Source of the DNA: Myxococcota bacterium
Lineage (GTDB): Bacteria > Myxococcota_A > Bradymonadia > UBA7976 > UBA1532
DNA: 64,000 nucleotides
Reading direction: 5' to 3'
Assembly (NCBI GenBank): GCA_963169045.1
Contig: CAUJDF010000057.1
Location: forward strand, 111,200 to 175,199
Shown: positions 35,158-51,274 of the stretch, in pieces
How positions within the stretch are numbered: the first letter of the stretch is position 1
Layout of the letters: every line of letters begins with the position of its first letter
The notes under the pieces: model-generated
What the model saw: only the letters and a program-made list of their open reading frames with translations
Told to the model about the DNA's origin: nothing
Databases searched by the model: none
Position numbers and translations under genes: made by a program

Positions 35158-36336
35158 TCAAGGGGATTCGAGCACTTCCGTGAGCGCGCGGCCCTCGGCG
35201 TGCGCCGGCGGCGCGATGCCGAGCAGCCGACACACCGTGGGCACGACGTCGACGGCGCTCGCCTCGGGCACCATCGCCCCGGGCCGGACGCCGGCGCCCC
35301 AGGCGTAGAAGATGGCCCCCATGTCGGGATCGTCGGGCGCGTGGCCGTGGTGGCCGGGCACCACCGGTGGGCCCTCGTGGCCGTTCAGCTTCGGCAGGTA
35401 GTGCCAGCCGCGGTCCGCCACCAGGACGAGGTCGCCCGTGCGCTCGGGGTGGTGGTAGCGCCACCCGGCGGGGAGCGTGTCGCGCTCGTACACGGTGGTG
35501 TGCGGCAGCGCGCGCGCGATCGCGAGCGCCTCGGCCTTCTTCTCGGGGCCGCGCAGGTACACGTTCGCCACCGGCCCGGTCGCCGCCACGTCGGCGACAC
35601 CCGCGGCGACGAACGGATCGTCGGGATCGATCTCCCCTTCGGTGCGCCGCATCCCGTGGTCGGAGACGACGACGACCGCCACCCGCGACCGGTCGACGCC
35701 GGCCAGCAGCCGCCCGAGGCGCGCGTCGCTCTCCGCGATGCAGGTCTTCACCTCGGGCGTGTCGGGGCCGCGCTCGTGGCCGGCGTCGTCGCAGCCGTGC
35801 AGGTAGCTCATCACGAGGCGCGGCGGCCGCGGCGCGCGCAGCCACTCGAGGATGCGGTCCACCTTCTGGTCGTCGGTGGTGCGCTTGTCGAACGGGATGC
35901 CCACCGACGCGGCGACGCCCTCCCACGCGCCCTCGATGCCGATCCAGTGGTAGACGTGCGTGCGAATTCCGTTGCGTTCCGCGTGGATCCACAGCGGCGG
36001 CACGTCGTACCAGGCGACCTGGCCCGAGTACTTGAAGACGCCGCGCCCGCGGTCCACGAACTCGTTGTTCACGATGCCGTGGCGCTCCGCCGACGCGCCG
36101 GTGGCGAGCGTCGCGTGGTTGGGGAACGTCGTGCTCGGGAAGATGGGTCGCAGCCGCGCCGCGTGCGCGCCCTCGGCGGCCAGGCGCGCGAACGTCGGCG
36201 CCCCCTCCCGCGCGGGGTAGTCCCAGCGGAAGCCGTCGAGCGACAACAGCACCACCGTCTCGGGGGCCGCGGGCGTCGTCTCCACCGGCGCGCCGCCACA
36301 CCCCCAGAGCACCGCGACCCACACGATCCGCCGCAC
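35158..36336 (-). CDS. ENPP-type nucleotide pyrophosphatase/phosphodiesterase, lipoprotein
   Basis: 392 residues. GTG 36336 is chosen because GGAGGGG lies just upstream and a lipobox follows (AVLWGC). Alkaline-phosphatase superfamily, type I phosphodiesterase motifs: VVLLSLDGFRWDY (metal Asp), PSTTFPNHATLATG (Thr nucleophile), HGCDDAGHERGPD, VVVVSDHGM (Asp-His) and GHHGHAPDDPDMGAIF (His ligand). All metal ligands appear intact. It acts in the periplasm or on the surface on nucleotide or lipid phosphodiesters. Converges with the antiporter gene, stops four bases apart. Confidence 0.93.
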   Translation of the reverse strand: MRRIVWVAVLWGCGGAPVETTPAAPETVVLLSLDGFRWDYPAREGAPTFARLAAEGAHAARLRPIFPSTTFPNHATLATGASAERHGIVNNEFVDRGRGVFKYSGQVAWYDVPPLWIHAERNGIRTHVYHWIGIEGAWEGVAASVGIPFDKRTTDDQKVDRILEWLRAPRPPRLVMSYLHGCDDAGHERGPDTPEVKTCIAESDARLGRLLAGVDRSRVAVVVVSDHGMRRTEGEIDPDDPFVAAGVADVAATGPVANVYLRGPEKKAEALAIARALPHTTVYERDTLPAGWRYHHPERTGDLVLVADRGWHYLPKLNGHEGPPVVPGHHGHAPDDPDMGAIFYAWGAGVRPGAMVPEASAVDVVPTVCRLLGIAPPAHAEGRALTEVLESP

Positions 36337-36486
36337 CGGGCCCCTCCATCGAAACGCCGTGAACACGGGTTGCAGTACCCCGGGGCCGGCGGCTTTGTCG
36401 AGACGGCGACCGCGATAGGCGTCGCGGTGCTGGCGTCCGCGCGCCATTCGTGGCAGAGGATGCCCGAACGCACCGGAGGCTGGGTG

Positions 36487-36894
36487 ATGGGCGCTTGGGG
36501 CTGGGGACCATTCGAGAACGACGACGCGTCCGATTGGGTGTACGAGCTCGAGGAGGCCGAGGGCCCCGCGGTGCTCCTCGACGCCTTCGAGGCGGTGGCC
36601 GACGACAAGGACGACTACGTCGACGCCGACGTGGCGGCGCGGGCCATCGCCGCGGCCGAGGTGGTGGCCGCGCTGCTCGGGCGCCCCGGCGACGACCTCC
36701 CCGAGGAGGCCGAGGCCTGGGTCGACGACCACCTCGACGACGACGTCGAGCCCGAGCTCGTCTCCGAGGCCGTCCGCGCCGTGCGCCGCGTCAAGTCCAA
36801 CTCGGAGCTGCAGGAGCTCTGGGAGGACAGCGACGACGCCGACGACTGGAAGAAGAGCCTCGACGACCTCGTCAAGCGCCTGACGAAGCGCTGA
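36487..36894 (+). CDS. DUF4259 family acidic protein
   Basis: 135 residues from ATG 36487. The N-terminal MGAWGWGPFENDDASDWVYEL is the family signature. Strongly acidic and helical (AFEAVADDKDDYVDADVAARAIAAAEVVAALLG; EEAEAWVDDHLDDDVEPELVSEAVRAV), with a Lys/Asp-rich tail. Soluble and cytoplasmic; function unknown in all relatives. Its last 23 bp overlap the converging MOSC gene. Confidence 0.9.
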   Translation: MGAWGWGPFENDDASDWVYELEEAEGPAVLLDAFEAVADDKDDYVDADVAARAIAAAEVVAALLGRPGDDLPEEAEAWVDDHLDDDVEPELVSEAVRAVRRVKSNSELQELWEDSDDADDWKKSLDDLVKRLTKR

Positions 36895-37711
36895 CGTCGC
36901 GCGTCTCGAGCACCGTCACCGGGTCGCCGACGCGCACGGTGCCGGTGCCGAGCGGCACGACGTTCTGCCCGAAGATCGCCTCTCGCTTCCCGTCGGGGCG
37001 GCGCCACGGCCGCGTGCGCGCCAGCGTCGCCAGCGGCTCGCCTCCGGGGTGCGCCGCCCCTGTCGCCGGATCGACGGTCACCATCACGCAGCGCCCGCAG
37101 GGCCAGCCCACCTCCAGCTCCACCTCGCCCACGCGGATGCGCCGCCAGGCTTCTTCCTGCCAGGGCGCGCCGCCGTCGAGGACGAGGTTCGCCCGGAACC
37201 GCGCCATCTCCACCGGCGCGCCGACGTCGCGCTCCAGCGCGCCCAGCGACGCCGAGGTGGTCAGCAACAGCGGAGCGGCGTCGGCGAACGACACCGTGCC
37301 CGGGTACCCGCGGCCCATCGGCCGGTGCGTGCGCGGCCCCATGAACAGCAGGCGGCAGTCGCGTCCGGTCGCCTCGGAGATCCAGGCGTCCGCCGCCGGC
37401 CCGCACCGCTGGCCGAGCATCGTGTCGCGCCAGACGCGCGCCTCGGCCCACGCGTCGGGCAGCGCGCGCGGGTCGACGCGCAGGTCGGGGCGGCCGGGAG
37501 ACGCGAGCCGCAGCGCCCCGTCCGCCGCGATCGCGCACCGCACGCGCAGCATGGCGTGCACCTCGCGGGCGGTGACCGCCACCCCCTGCGCGTCGACGAC
37601 GACGTAGCGCCGGTCGTGCTCGAGGCCGCTCGTCTCGACGCGAGCCGCCGGCACCGACACGCCGCCCAGCGACTTCACCGGATAGACGTGGATCGACGCG
37701 ACGTTGGGCAC
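36872..37711 (-). CDS. MOSC-domain molybdenum cofactor protein (YcbX/mARC-like)
   Basis: 279 residues from GTG 37711. MOSC N-terminal beta-barrel domain (VASIHVYPVKSLGG; GLEHDRRYVVVDAQG), then the MOSC domain with RFRANLVLDGGAPWQEEAW, the Mo-binding cysteine region WPCGRCVMVTVDPATG and GQNVVPLGTGTVRVGDPV. Relatives (YcbX, mARC) reduce N-hydroxylated compounds with a Moco and an electron partner. Here there is no fused ferredoxin domain. Starts three bases after the ankyrin gene stop, so probably co-transcribed. Confidence 0.92.
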   Translation of the reverse strand: MPNVASIHVYPVKSLGGVSVPAARVETSGLEHDRRYVVVDAQGVAVTAREVHAMLRVRCAIAADGALRLASPGRPDLRVDPRALPDAWAEARVWRDTMLGQRCGPAADAWISEATGRDCRLLFMGPRTHRPMGRGYPGTVSFADAAPLLLTTSASLGALERDVGAPVEMARFRANLVLDGGAPWQEEAWRRIRVGEVELEVGWPCGRCVMVTVDPATGAAHPGGEPLATLARTRPWRRPDGKREAIFGQNVVPLGTGTVRVGDPVTVLETRDVSASSGA

Positions 37712-37714
37712 CCG

Positions 37715-38440
37715 CTACTCCACCGCGCCCTTCGACCGCAGCAAACTCTCGATCTCACTCGCCTTTTTCGCGATGGCCTTCGCGAGTGGCGTCTGCCCGG
37801 CGTGGTTCCTGGCGGTGAGGGACGCGCCGCGCGCGATCAGCAGCTCGGCGACGGCGGTCGACTTGCCGAGCTCCACCGTCGCGTGGAGCGGCGTGTCGCC
37901 CTGCCGGTCGGTGGCGTCGACGGGCGCGCCGGCATCGAGCAGGCGCTTCGCGCTGTCGGGGGCGTTCCAGGTGGCGGCGGCGTGCAGCGGCGTCGCCCCC
38001 CGGCCGTCGGGCAGCTTCGGGTCCGCACCGCTCGCGAGCAGGAGCTCCACGAGCCCCGCACCGCCCCGATAGGCGGCTTGCGCCAACGGCGTGCCGCCGT
38101 CGGCCACCGCGTTCACGTCGGCGCCCCCGGCGACGAGGAGCTTCGCGATCTCGACCTGGCCGAAGCGCGCGGCGACGTAGAGCGGCGTCGTCCCGTTCGC
38201 GCTCCGCGCGTTCACTTCGGCGCCCCGGGCGAGGAGCAGCCGCACCGCATCGATCTTGCCGGCGCACGCGTGGTGCAACGGCGTCAGGCCGCGCGCGTCG
38301 ACCGCCGACGCGACCTTGGGATCGGACTTCATCAGCGCCTCGAGGCGCGCGACGTCGCCGGTCTTCGCGGCGTCGTGGACCTCGGCGGCTTCGGCGGAGA
38401 CCGTCGCGAGCAGGCACGCGAATAGGATGCGGATGGACAT
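37715..38440 (-). CDS. exported ankyrin-repeat protein
   Basis: 241 residues from ATG 38440. Signal peptide (ILFACLLATVSAEA). Six or seven ankyrin repeats, e.g. GLTPLHHACAGKIDAVRLLLARGAEVNARSANGTTPLYVAARFGQVEIAKLL, GRGATPLHAAATW and GDTPLHATVELG. No other domain. Periplasmic ankyrin proteins are often linked to oxidative-stress enzymes or act as inhibitors, but here the neighbours are MOSC and amidase genes. Binding partner unknown. Confidence 0.92.
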   Translation of the reverse strand: MSIRILFACLLATVSAEAAEVHDAAKTGDVARLEALMKSDPKVASAVDARGLTPLHHACAGKIDAVRLLLARGAEVNARSANGTTPLYVAARFGQVEIAKLLVAGGADVNAVADGGTPLAQAAYRGGAGLVELLLASGADPKLPDGRGATPLHAAATWNAPDSAKRLLDAGAPVDATDRQGDTPLHATVELGKSTAVAELLIARGASLTARNHAGQTPLAKAIAKKASEIESLLRSKGAVE

Positions 38441-38449
38441 GCGAGCAGG

Positions 38450-39931
38450 ATGCCCATGAGCGAGGACCTCGTCCAACTGTCGGCCACGGCGCTCGTCGCA
38501 GCGCTGCGACGCCGCGAGCTGCGCGCCACCGACCTGCTCGAGGCCTACCTCGAGCGGCAGGCGCGCCTGCACCCGCGGCTGAACGCGGTGGTCTCGAGCG
38601 ATCCCGAGGCGGCGAGGGCCGCCGCGCGCGGCGCCGACGCCGCCCTCGACCGCGGCGAGCCGGGGGCGCTCCTCGGCCTGCCCATGACCGTCAAGGACAC
38701 CTTCGCCACGGCGGGCCTGCGCACCACCTTCGGCCTGCCGCACACGCAGCGTCACGTGCCCGCGCGGGACGCCGCCGTCGTGGCCCGCCTGCGCGCTGCG
38801 GGGGCGGTGATTTGGGGCAAGACCAACCTGCCGCTGGCCAGCTTCGACTGGCAGACGCGCAACCCGTGGTTCGGCGTCGCCAACAACCCGTGGGACGTCG
38901 GCCGGACGCCGGGCGGCAGCTCGGGCGGATCCGCCGCCGCGGTGGCGGCGCGGCTCTCTCCGCTCGAGATCGGGAGCGACGTCGCCGGATCGATCCGCGT
39001 GCCATGCCACTTCTGCGGCGTCGCCGGCCTGCGCCCCACCGAGGGCGGCAGCTCCTCGTTCGGGCACTCGGAGCCGCCGGGCTGGCCGCGCGCCCTGCGC
39101 AGCCTGCTCGCGTGCGGGCCCATCGCGCGCGACGTCGGCGACCTGCGCCTGCTCTGGTCCGTCGTCGGCGGGGCGTGCGACGAGGACTGGAGCGTGGCGC
39201 CCGTCGTCGCCGCGCCGGGCGCGGTGGCGCTGCGAGGCCTGCGCGTCGCCGTCTCGCCGACGCTGGGCGGCGTCCCCGTCGCCGCCGAGGTCGCGGCGGC
39301 CTTCGACGCGCTGGTGGGGAAGCTGCGCGGCGCGGGTTGCGTCGTCTCGCCGCTCGACCCCGCCGATCACGGCCTCGACTTCGCCTGGGCGCTCGAGGTG
39401 TGGGGCGCCGTGCTCGGCCCGGAGATGCGCGCCATGGGCCCGTGGGGGCTGCGCCTGCCGGTGTGGGACCCCGCGCTGCGACTGGGGGCCGTACAGGCGA
39501 TGTTCGGCCGGGGGCGCTTCGCGCGCGCGCTCGGCCGCGGCCTGGCGACCGGCCTGCGCGGCTACTTCGAGGCGCGCACGCGGCGCGACGCCTACGTCGC
39601 CGCCGCCGAGGCCATGCTCCGCCCCTACGACGCGTGGCTGGCGCCGGCGGCGCCCATCCCGGCGTTCACCCACCGGCGCACCGGCGCCCCGCTCGACATC
39701 GACGGCGAGCGCCACGGATACGGCGACGCCCTGGCCGCATACACCTGCCCTATCGCGCTGATGGGTTGCCCCGCCGTCGCCCTGCCGATCGGGTGCGGCG
39801 CGCGCTCGGGCCTGCCGATCGGCGTGCAGATCGCCGGACCGCGCTTCAGCGACGCGCGCCTGCTCGCCATCGCCGAGCAGATCGAAGCCCTCGCCGGCAA
39901 GCGGACGACACCAGACGCCGCGCTCGCATAA
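38450..39931 (+). CDS. amidase (amidase signature family)
   Basis: 493 residues; ATG 38450, or ATG 38456 two codons later. The Ser-cisSer-Lys triad is visible as Lys 82 (LPMTVKDTF), cis-Ser 157 ([10 protein letters not shown]) and nucleophile Ser 181 ([11 protein letters not shown]). The usual TGGS is AGS here, a mild change. Length and C-terminal [17 protein letters not shown] are typical. Hydrolyses a carboxamide; substrate unknown. No signal peptide. Diverges from the ankyrin gene. Confidence 0.93.
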   Translation: MPMSEDLVQLSATALVAALRRRELRATDLLEAYLERQARLHPRLNAVVSSDPEAARAAARGADAALDRGEPGALLGLPMTVKDTFATAGLRTTFGLPHTQRHVPARDAAVVARLRAAGAVIWGKTNLPLASFDWQTRNPWFGVANNPWDVGRTPGGSSGGSAAAVAARLSPLEIGSDVAGSIRVPCHFCGVAGLRPTEGGSSSFGHSEPPGWPRALRSLLACGPIARDVGDLRLLWSVVGGACDEDWSVAPVVAAPGAVALRGLRVAVSPTLGGVPVAAEVAAAFDALVGKLRGAGCVVSPLDPADHGLDFAWALEVWGAVLGPEMRAMGPWGLRLPVWDPALRLGAVQAMFGRGRFARALGRGLATGLRGYFEARTRRDAYVAAAEAMLRPYDAWLAPAAPIPAFTHRRTGAPLDIDGERHGYGDALAAYTCPIALMGCPAVALPIGCGARSGLPIGVQIAGPRFSDARLLAIAEQIEALAGKRTTPDAALA

Positions 39932-39956
39932 ACATCGGAAACAACAAAGGAAATGC

Positions 39957-39974
39957 CCGCCTCCGGCCAGGCGG
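39957..39974 (+). terminator. weak stem-loop between the amidase and hybrid-kinase genes
   Basis: CCGCCT (39957-39962) and AGGCGG (39969-39974) enclose a 6-nt loop, followed by TTCC. There is no long T-tract. The preceding 25 bp (from 39929) are unusually AT-rich for this genome, so the stretch may hold a promoter instead. Confidence 0.3.
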
Positions 39975-40013
39975 TTCCAAGCGATTGATCCCTTGCCGCG
40001 AGGAACACACGCC

Positions 40014-46312
<6,299 letters not shown>

Positions 46313-46316
<4 letters not shown>

Positions 46317-48445
46317 AGGAGCGGGTCGACATCCTGCTCGTCGACGATCGACCCGACAAGCTGTTGGCCCTGCAGGCGGCGCTGTCGAGCCTGGACGAGC
46401 ACCTCGTCCTCGCCCGCTCGGGCCGCGAGGCGCTCCAGAAGGTGCTCCGGCAGGACTTCGCCGTCATCCTGATGGACGTGGGCATGCCGGAGATGGACGG
46501 CTTCGAGACCGCCGCCCTCATCCGGCAGCGCCCGCGCTGCGCCACGACGCCGATCATCTTCGTGAGCGCCCAGGACCGCGCCGAGACCATCTCGCGGGGC
46601 TACTCGCTCGGCGCGGTCGACTTCGTCACGGCGCCGTTCGAGGCCGAGATCCTGCTCGCCAAGGTCTCGGTCTTCGTCGAGCTGCACCGCAAGACCGCGC
46701 AGGTCCGGCGACAGGCGGACGAGCGGGCGGCGCGCATCCGCGCCGAGGCCGCGCAGCAGGAGGCCGAGGCCGCGCGCGAGCGGTCCGCGCTGCTGGCGGA
46801 CGCCGGCGCCCTGCTGGCCGGCTCCCTCGACACGTCCGAGACCCTGCCGGCGCTCGCGCGGGTGCTCGCCACCCGCCTCGCCGACTACTGCGCGATCGGG
46901 CTGCGCGACGCCGACGGCGCGCTGCGGAGCGTCGGCGTCGCCCACCGCGATCCGGCGCGCGGGCGGCTGGCCGCCGCCCGGGCGGACCGCTTCCCGTTCG
47001 CGTGCCTGCGCGCGCCCGACGACACGGAGGCGGCGGTCGGCGGCAGCGCCGAGGCGCTGTTCTCCGACGCCGCGCAGGGCACGGCCGAGGAGCTCGCGAT
47101 CGACGCCTGCCTGATCGCGCCCATCCGCACTCGGGCGGGCACGCAGGGCCTCTTGCACCTCGCGCGTCCGCTCGGGCGCGACTTCACGCCGGCGGAGGCG
47201 GACCTCGCCGCCGAGCTGGCCCTGCGCGTCGGCCTCTCGCTCGACAACGCCGCGCTCTACCGCGCCGCCGAGGAGGCGCGACGCCGCGCCGAGGAGGCCG
47301 ACCGCGCCAAGGACCGTTTCCTCGCGATGCTGTCCCACGAGCTGCGCACGCCGCTGACCCCGGTGCTCCACGCGGTCGACCTGCTCGAGGGCGAGGCGCC
47401 GCTCTCCGGCGAGATGCGTGAAGCGCTGGCGTCCATCCGCCGCTCGGTGCAGCTCGAGGCGCGCCTCATCGACGACCTGCTCGACCTGACGCGGATCGCC
47501 CGCGGCAAGCTGCTGCTCGAGTTCGGCGCCACCGAGGCCCACCGCCTGCTCGACCAGGTGCTGGCGCTGCTCGAGCACGACTTCGCGGAGAAGCGGCTCG
47601 TGGTGGAGCGCCGGTTCGAGGCGACGCGGACGCGCCTGTGGGCCGACACGGCGCGCGTGCACCAGATCTTCTGGAACCTGCTGCGCAACGCGGTGAAGTT
47701 CACGCCGCCCGGTGGCCGCGTCACGGTATGCACCGCCGACGACGAGCACGGCCGGCTGCGGATGGAGGTGCACGACAGCGGCGTGGGCATCGAGCCCGAG
47801 GCGCTCGACCGCATCTTCGACGCGTTCACGCAGACCGACGCCGGCCGGCAGGTGGGCGGCCTCGGCCTCGGCCTCACCATCACGCGCTCGCTCGTCGAGC
47901 TGCACGGCGGCCACATCGTCGCGGTCAGCGCGGGTCGGGACCACGGCGCGACGTTCCGCGTCGTGCTGCCCACCGCCGACGTCGCGCGCGTCGAGCCGTC
48001 GGCGGTCGCCGGCCCGGCCGCGCCGACCGCCGCGCCGCGGCGCCGCCGGCTGCGCCTGCTCGTGGTCGACGACCACCCCGAGACGCTCCTCTTCTTCGGC
48101 AAGATGCTGAGCCGGCACGGGTACGAGGTGCGCACGGCGGAGACCGTCGCCGGCGCGCTGCGGGCGGCCGAGGAGGCGCCGTTCGACCTGCTCATCAGCG
48201 ACGTGGGCCTGCCCGACGGCACCGGCATGGACCTCATCCGGCGCCTGGCGGCGGACGGCCCGGTGCTCGGCATCGCCATCAGCGGCTACGGCAGCGAAGA
48301 GGACGTCGCGCGCAGCAAGGCCGCCGGCTTCGCCGAGCACGTGACAAAACCATTCGATTTCAAGCAGTTGGACGAGTTGATCCAGCGGATTGCGCCCCCG
48401 GAGCGCGACGCGGCCGATCGCCGGGATCGGCGCGGGAGGCGGTGA
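46313..48445 (+). CDS. hybrid histidine kinase REC-GAF-HisKA-HATPase-REC
   Basis: 710 residues from ATG 46313 (ATGA overlap with the giant kinase). N-terminal receiver 5-125 with Asp 55 ([12 protein letters not shown]), coiled coil 130-165, GAF-like 165-330, HisKA with His 342 ([12 protein letters not shown]), HATPase about 440-560 ([20 protein letters not shown]) and C-terminal receiver 582-700 with Asp 630 ([11 protein letters not shown]). Soluble. The N-terminal receiver probably takes phosphate from another kinase, most simply the upstream one, which would make a phosphorelay (inference). Confidence 0.95.
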
Positions 48446-48453
48446 CCGAAGAC

Positions 48454-50307
48454 ATGACCAGAGACACCCCCAAGATCGTCGTCGTCGGGGCCGACGCCGC
48501 GTCGTGTGCGCCCGTGCAACGGGCGCTGGACGGCCTCGAGCCCGTGAGCGCGGTCGCCCTCGCCGCGGCAGCGCCCGACGCGGCGATCGTCGTCCACGAT
48601 CCGCCCGGCGCCGACGCGTTCGACGTGCTGCGGCGCGCTCCGGCGTGCGCCGTCCTCGTCCTCGCGCGCGAGCCAGCGCCGGCGCTCCGCCGGGCGCTGC
48701 TGCGGGCCGGCGCCGCCGACTGCCTCCCGTGGCCGTCGCCGCCCGAGGCGCTGCGCCGCGCGCTCGACGACGCCCTCGACCGCTCGATCGCCGATCGCGA
48801 ACGCGTCGAGCGCCGGCTGCGCGACAGCGAGGCGCGCTTCAGCGCTCTGGCCGACGACATCCCGCAGCTCGTCTGGATCACCGACGAGGCGGGGCGCATC
48901 ACCTGGTGCAACCGGCGCTGGTTCGAGTACACCGGCGGCCGCGTGGAAGACACCCTCGTGCGCGACTGGTGGGCGTTCCACCACCCCGACCACGTCGACA
49001 CGGTGCGGCACAAGCTCGAGCGGCACCTCGAGAGCGGCGAGGCGTGGGAGGACACCTTCCCGCTGCGCGGGCGCGACGGCCGCTACCGCTGGTTCCTGTC
49101 GCGGGCGATGCCCATCCGCGACGAGACCGGCCGCGTCGTGCGCTGGTTCGGCACCAACACCGACGTGACGGCGCAGCGCGAGGCCGAGCAGGCGCTGCGC
49201 GACGCGGACCGCCGCAAGGACGAGTTCCTCGCGATGCTCGCGCACGAGCTGCGCAACCCGCTCGCGCCGATCCGCCACGCCGTCGAGGTCCTGCGCCTGG
49301 TCGGACCCGACGAGCCCGCGCTGCGCCAGGCCGCCGACGTCGTCGACCGCCAGGCGGCGCACATGGCCCGCCTCGTCGACGATCTGCTCGATGTGTCGCG
49401 CATCGCCCGCGGCCGGGTCACCCTGCGGTCCGAGCGGTGCGACCTCGCCGACATCGTCCGGCAGAGCGCCGAGGACTACCGCGCCAACCTCGAGGCCGCG
49501 GGCCTCGCCCTCGTGGTCGACGTGCCCGCCGGACCCGTGTGGATGCAGGGCGATCCCACCCGCCTCGCGCAGATGGTCGGCAACCTGTTGCACAACGCGA
49601 GCAAGTTCACGCCCGCGGGCGGCCGGGTGACCGTCCGGCTCGCCGTCGACGCGCCCAATGTCATGCTCGCCGTCGAGGACACCGGCGTCGGCATCGCGAC
49701 GGATCTGTTGCCGCGGCTGTTCGATCCCTTCAGCCAGGCGGCGCAGGGCCTCGACCGCGGCCGCGGCGGCCTGGGGCTCGGGCTGGCGCTCGTGAAGGGC
49801 ATCGCGCTGCTGCACGGCGGGTCGGTCACCGCCCACAGCGACGGGCCGGGGCGCGGCGCCACGTTCCGCCTGCGCCTGCCGCTGGCCGAGCCGGGGCGGA
49901 CGGCGGCCGCGCCCGAGTCGGCCCCCGCCCCCGCGGGCGGGGCGCGCGTGCTGCTGATCGAAGACAACGTCGACGCAGCGGAGGCCCTGCGCATGCTGCT
50001 CGCGCTCCACGGGCACGAGGTGACGGTGGCCGCCGACGGCGTCGCGGGCCTCGAGGCCGCGCGGTCGCTCCGTCCCGACGCCGTCCTCTGCGACATCGGC
50101 CTGCCCGGCGCCATGGACGGGTACGCCGTGGCCCGCACACTGCGCGCCGAGTCGATGACGGCGCTCCTCGTGGCGCTCTCCGGCTACGGTCAGGAGGAGG
50201 ACCGGCGCCGCTCCCGCGAGGCCGGCTTCGATCTGCACCTCGTGAAGCCCGTCCCGTGGTCCGAGCTCGCCAAGGTGCTCGCCGGCCTGCCGCACCGGGC
50301 CCACTGA
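48454..50307 (+). CDS. hybrid histidine kinase: degenerate REC, PAS, HisKA, HATPase, REC
   Basis: 617 residues from ATG 48454; an in-frame GTG at 48442 overlaps the previous stop and is also possible, but GGGAGG lies only 2 bp from it. Residues 1-105 resemble a receiver without a clear acceptor (IVVHDPPG). PAS/PAC about 120-245 (LADDIPQLVWITDEAGRITWCNRRWFEYTG), HisKA with His 264 (LAHELRNPLAPIRHAVEVL), HATPase (NLLHNASKF; DTGVGI; GGLGLGLALVKG), and a C-terminal receiver with Asp 547 (LCDIGLPGAMDG). Soluble. Third gene of the kinase operon. Confidence 0.94.
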   Translation: MTRDTPKIVVVGADAASCAPVQRALDGLEPVSAVALAAAAPDAAIVVHDPPGADAFDVLRRAPACAVLVLAREPAPALRRALLRAGAADCLPWPSPPEALRRALDDALDRSIADRERVERRLRDSEARFSALADDIPQLVWITDEAGRITWCNRRWFEYTGGRVEDTLVRDWWAFHHPDHVDTVRHKLERHLESGEAWEDTFPLRGRDGRYRWFLSRAMPIRDETGRVVRWFGTNTDVTAQREAEQALRDADRRKDEFLAMLAHELRNPLAPIRHAVEVLRLVGPDEPALRQAADVVDRQAAHMARLVDDLLDVSRIARGRVTLRSERCDLADIVRQSAEDYRANLEAAGLALVVDVPAGPVWMQGDPTRLAQMVGNLLHNASKFTPAGGRVTVRLAVDAPNVMLAVEDTGVGIATDLLPRLFDPFSQAAQGLDRGRGGLGLGLALVKGIALLHGGSVTAHSDGPGRGATFRLRLPLAEPGRTAAAPESAPAPAGGARVLLIEDNVDAAEALRMLLALHGHEVTVAADGVAGLEAARSLRPDAVLCDIGLPGAMDGYAVARTLRAESMTALLVALSGYGQEEDRRRSREAGFDLHLVKPVPWSELAKVLAGLPHRAH

Positions 50308-50339
50308 ACGACCATTCAGAGGGTGTGCCCCCGAGGAGG

Positions 50340-51179
50340 TCAGGGCTCGCCCAACTGCTCCGGGTTCAGCAGCAACGCCTTCAGGCTGCGGGCGAGGACG
50401 CCGGCATGGAAGCCGTCGATGACGCGGTGGTCGAGCGTGGCCTGGATGTTCACGACGCGGCCCGGCACGACGCGTCCGTCCTCGACGACCGGCTCGTCGA
50501 GCACCGAGCCGATGCACACGACGAGCGGGCAGCGCGCGAGCGGGAAGAACGGCGCCCAGCCGACCGGGGCGTCGAACATGCCCACCGACGTGATCATGCA
50601 GCTGCCGAACGGATCGCGGGGCGCGCCGAGGAACGTGGTGTCGACGTTGAGCGTGAACTGCAGGAAGTCGAGCAGCTTGAGCAGGTAGCCGAGAAGCCAG
50701 CCGGGCGTGCCGTGCGCGCGCCGTTTCGTGAGCTCGAACGCCTTGTCGTCGGCGGCGCGGATCCGCTTCGCCTGCTCGGCGATGTGATCGTGGAGCTGGG
50801 AGACGCTGAAGCGGTCCGCCTGCCGCACGGTGACGCCTGAGAGGTCGGTCTTTCCCTGCCGGGCGGGATCCTCGGACGGGATGGCCACCTGGAGAAACAG
50901 ATCCACGTCCTCGCGCAGGTAGATCTTCCGCCGCATGACGAGCGCGTTCATGTCGGGGTGCCGGGCGAGGACGATCGCCACCGCGCGGGCGATGCAATGG
51001 GTGAGCGTGATCTTGCGGCCGGTCTTCGCGCGGGCATCCTCGATCCACCGCTCGAGCGGCTCCACGCGCACCGTGAACTGCCCGTGGATCGCGGCCTTGT
51101 ACATGTCGTCCCAGGCCGCGGCCGCGATCCGGCGGAAGGAGCTCGCGTGCGCGTAGGGGCGGAGCTTGACGTTGGGCAT
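50340..51179 (-). CDS. 2-oxoacid dehydrogenase E2-type acyltransferase domain protein without lipoyl domain
   Basis: 279 residues from ATG 51179 with GGAG ahead. Only the catalytic CAT-like fold is present: FRRIAAAAWDDMYKAAIHGQFTVRVEP at the N-terminus, KITLTHCIARAVAIVLARHPDMNALV, VGMFDAPVGWAPFFPLARCPLVVCIG and the active-site DHRVIDGFHAG (His/Asp) near 250. The lipoyl and peripheral-subunit-binding domains of normal E2 proteins are missing, so it is not part of a classical dehydrogenase complex. It probably transfers acyl groups from CoA to another acceptor. Converges with the kinase operon. Confidence 0.9.
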   Translation of the reverse strand: MPNVKLRPYAHASSFRRIAAAAWDDMYKAAIHGQFTVRVEPLERWIEDARAKTGRKITLTHCIARAVAIVLARHPDMNALVMRRKIYLREDVDLFLQVAIPSEDPARQGKTDLSGVTVRQADRFSVSQLHDHIAEQAKRIRAADDKAFELTKRRAHGTPGWLLGYLLKLLDFLQFTLNVDTTFLGAPRDPFGSCMITSVGMFDAPVGWAPFFPLARCPLVVCIGSVLDEPVVEDGRVVPGRVVNIQATLDHRVIDGFHAGVLARSLKALLLNPEQLGEP

Positions 51180-51204
51180 GGCTTCTCCGTGAGCCCCGAT
51201 TCTA

Positions 51205-51225
51205 GGACGGGGGAACCCGCCGTCC
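51205..51225. promoter_or_regulatory. dyad in the divergent region before the DUF3568-like lipoprotein gene
   Basis: GGACGG (51205-51210) and CCGTCC (51220-51225) flank GGGAACCCG, itself nearly self-complementary. It lies between divergent genes (starts 51179 and 51275), a likely operator; no regulator identified. Confidence 0.35.
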
Positions 51226-51274
51226 CAGACCGACATCTGAATTGCTGAGATGAACTCTTCGGCAGGAGCCTCCC

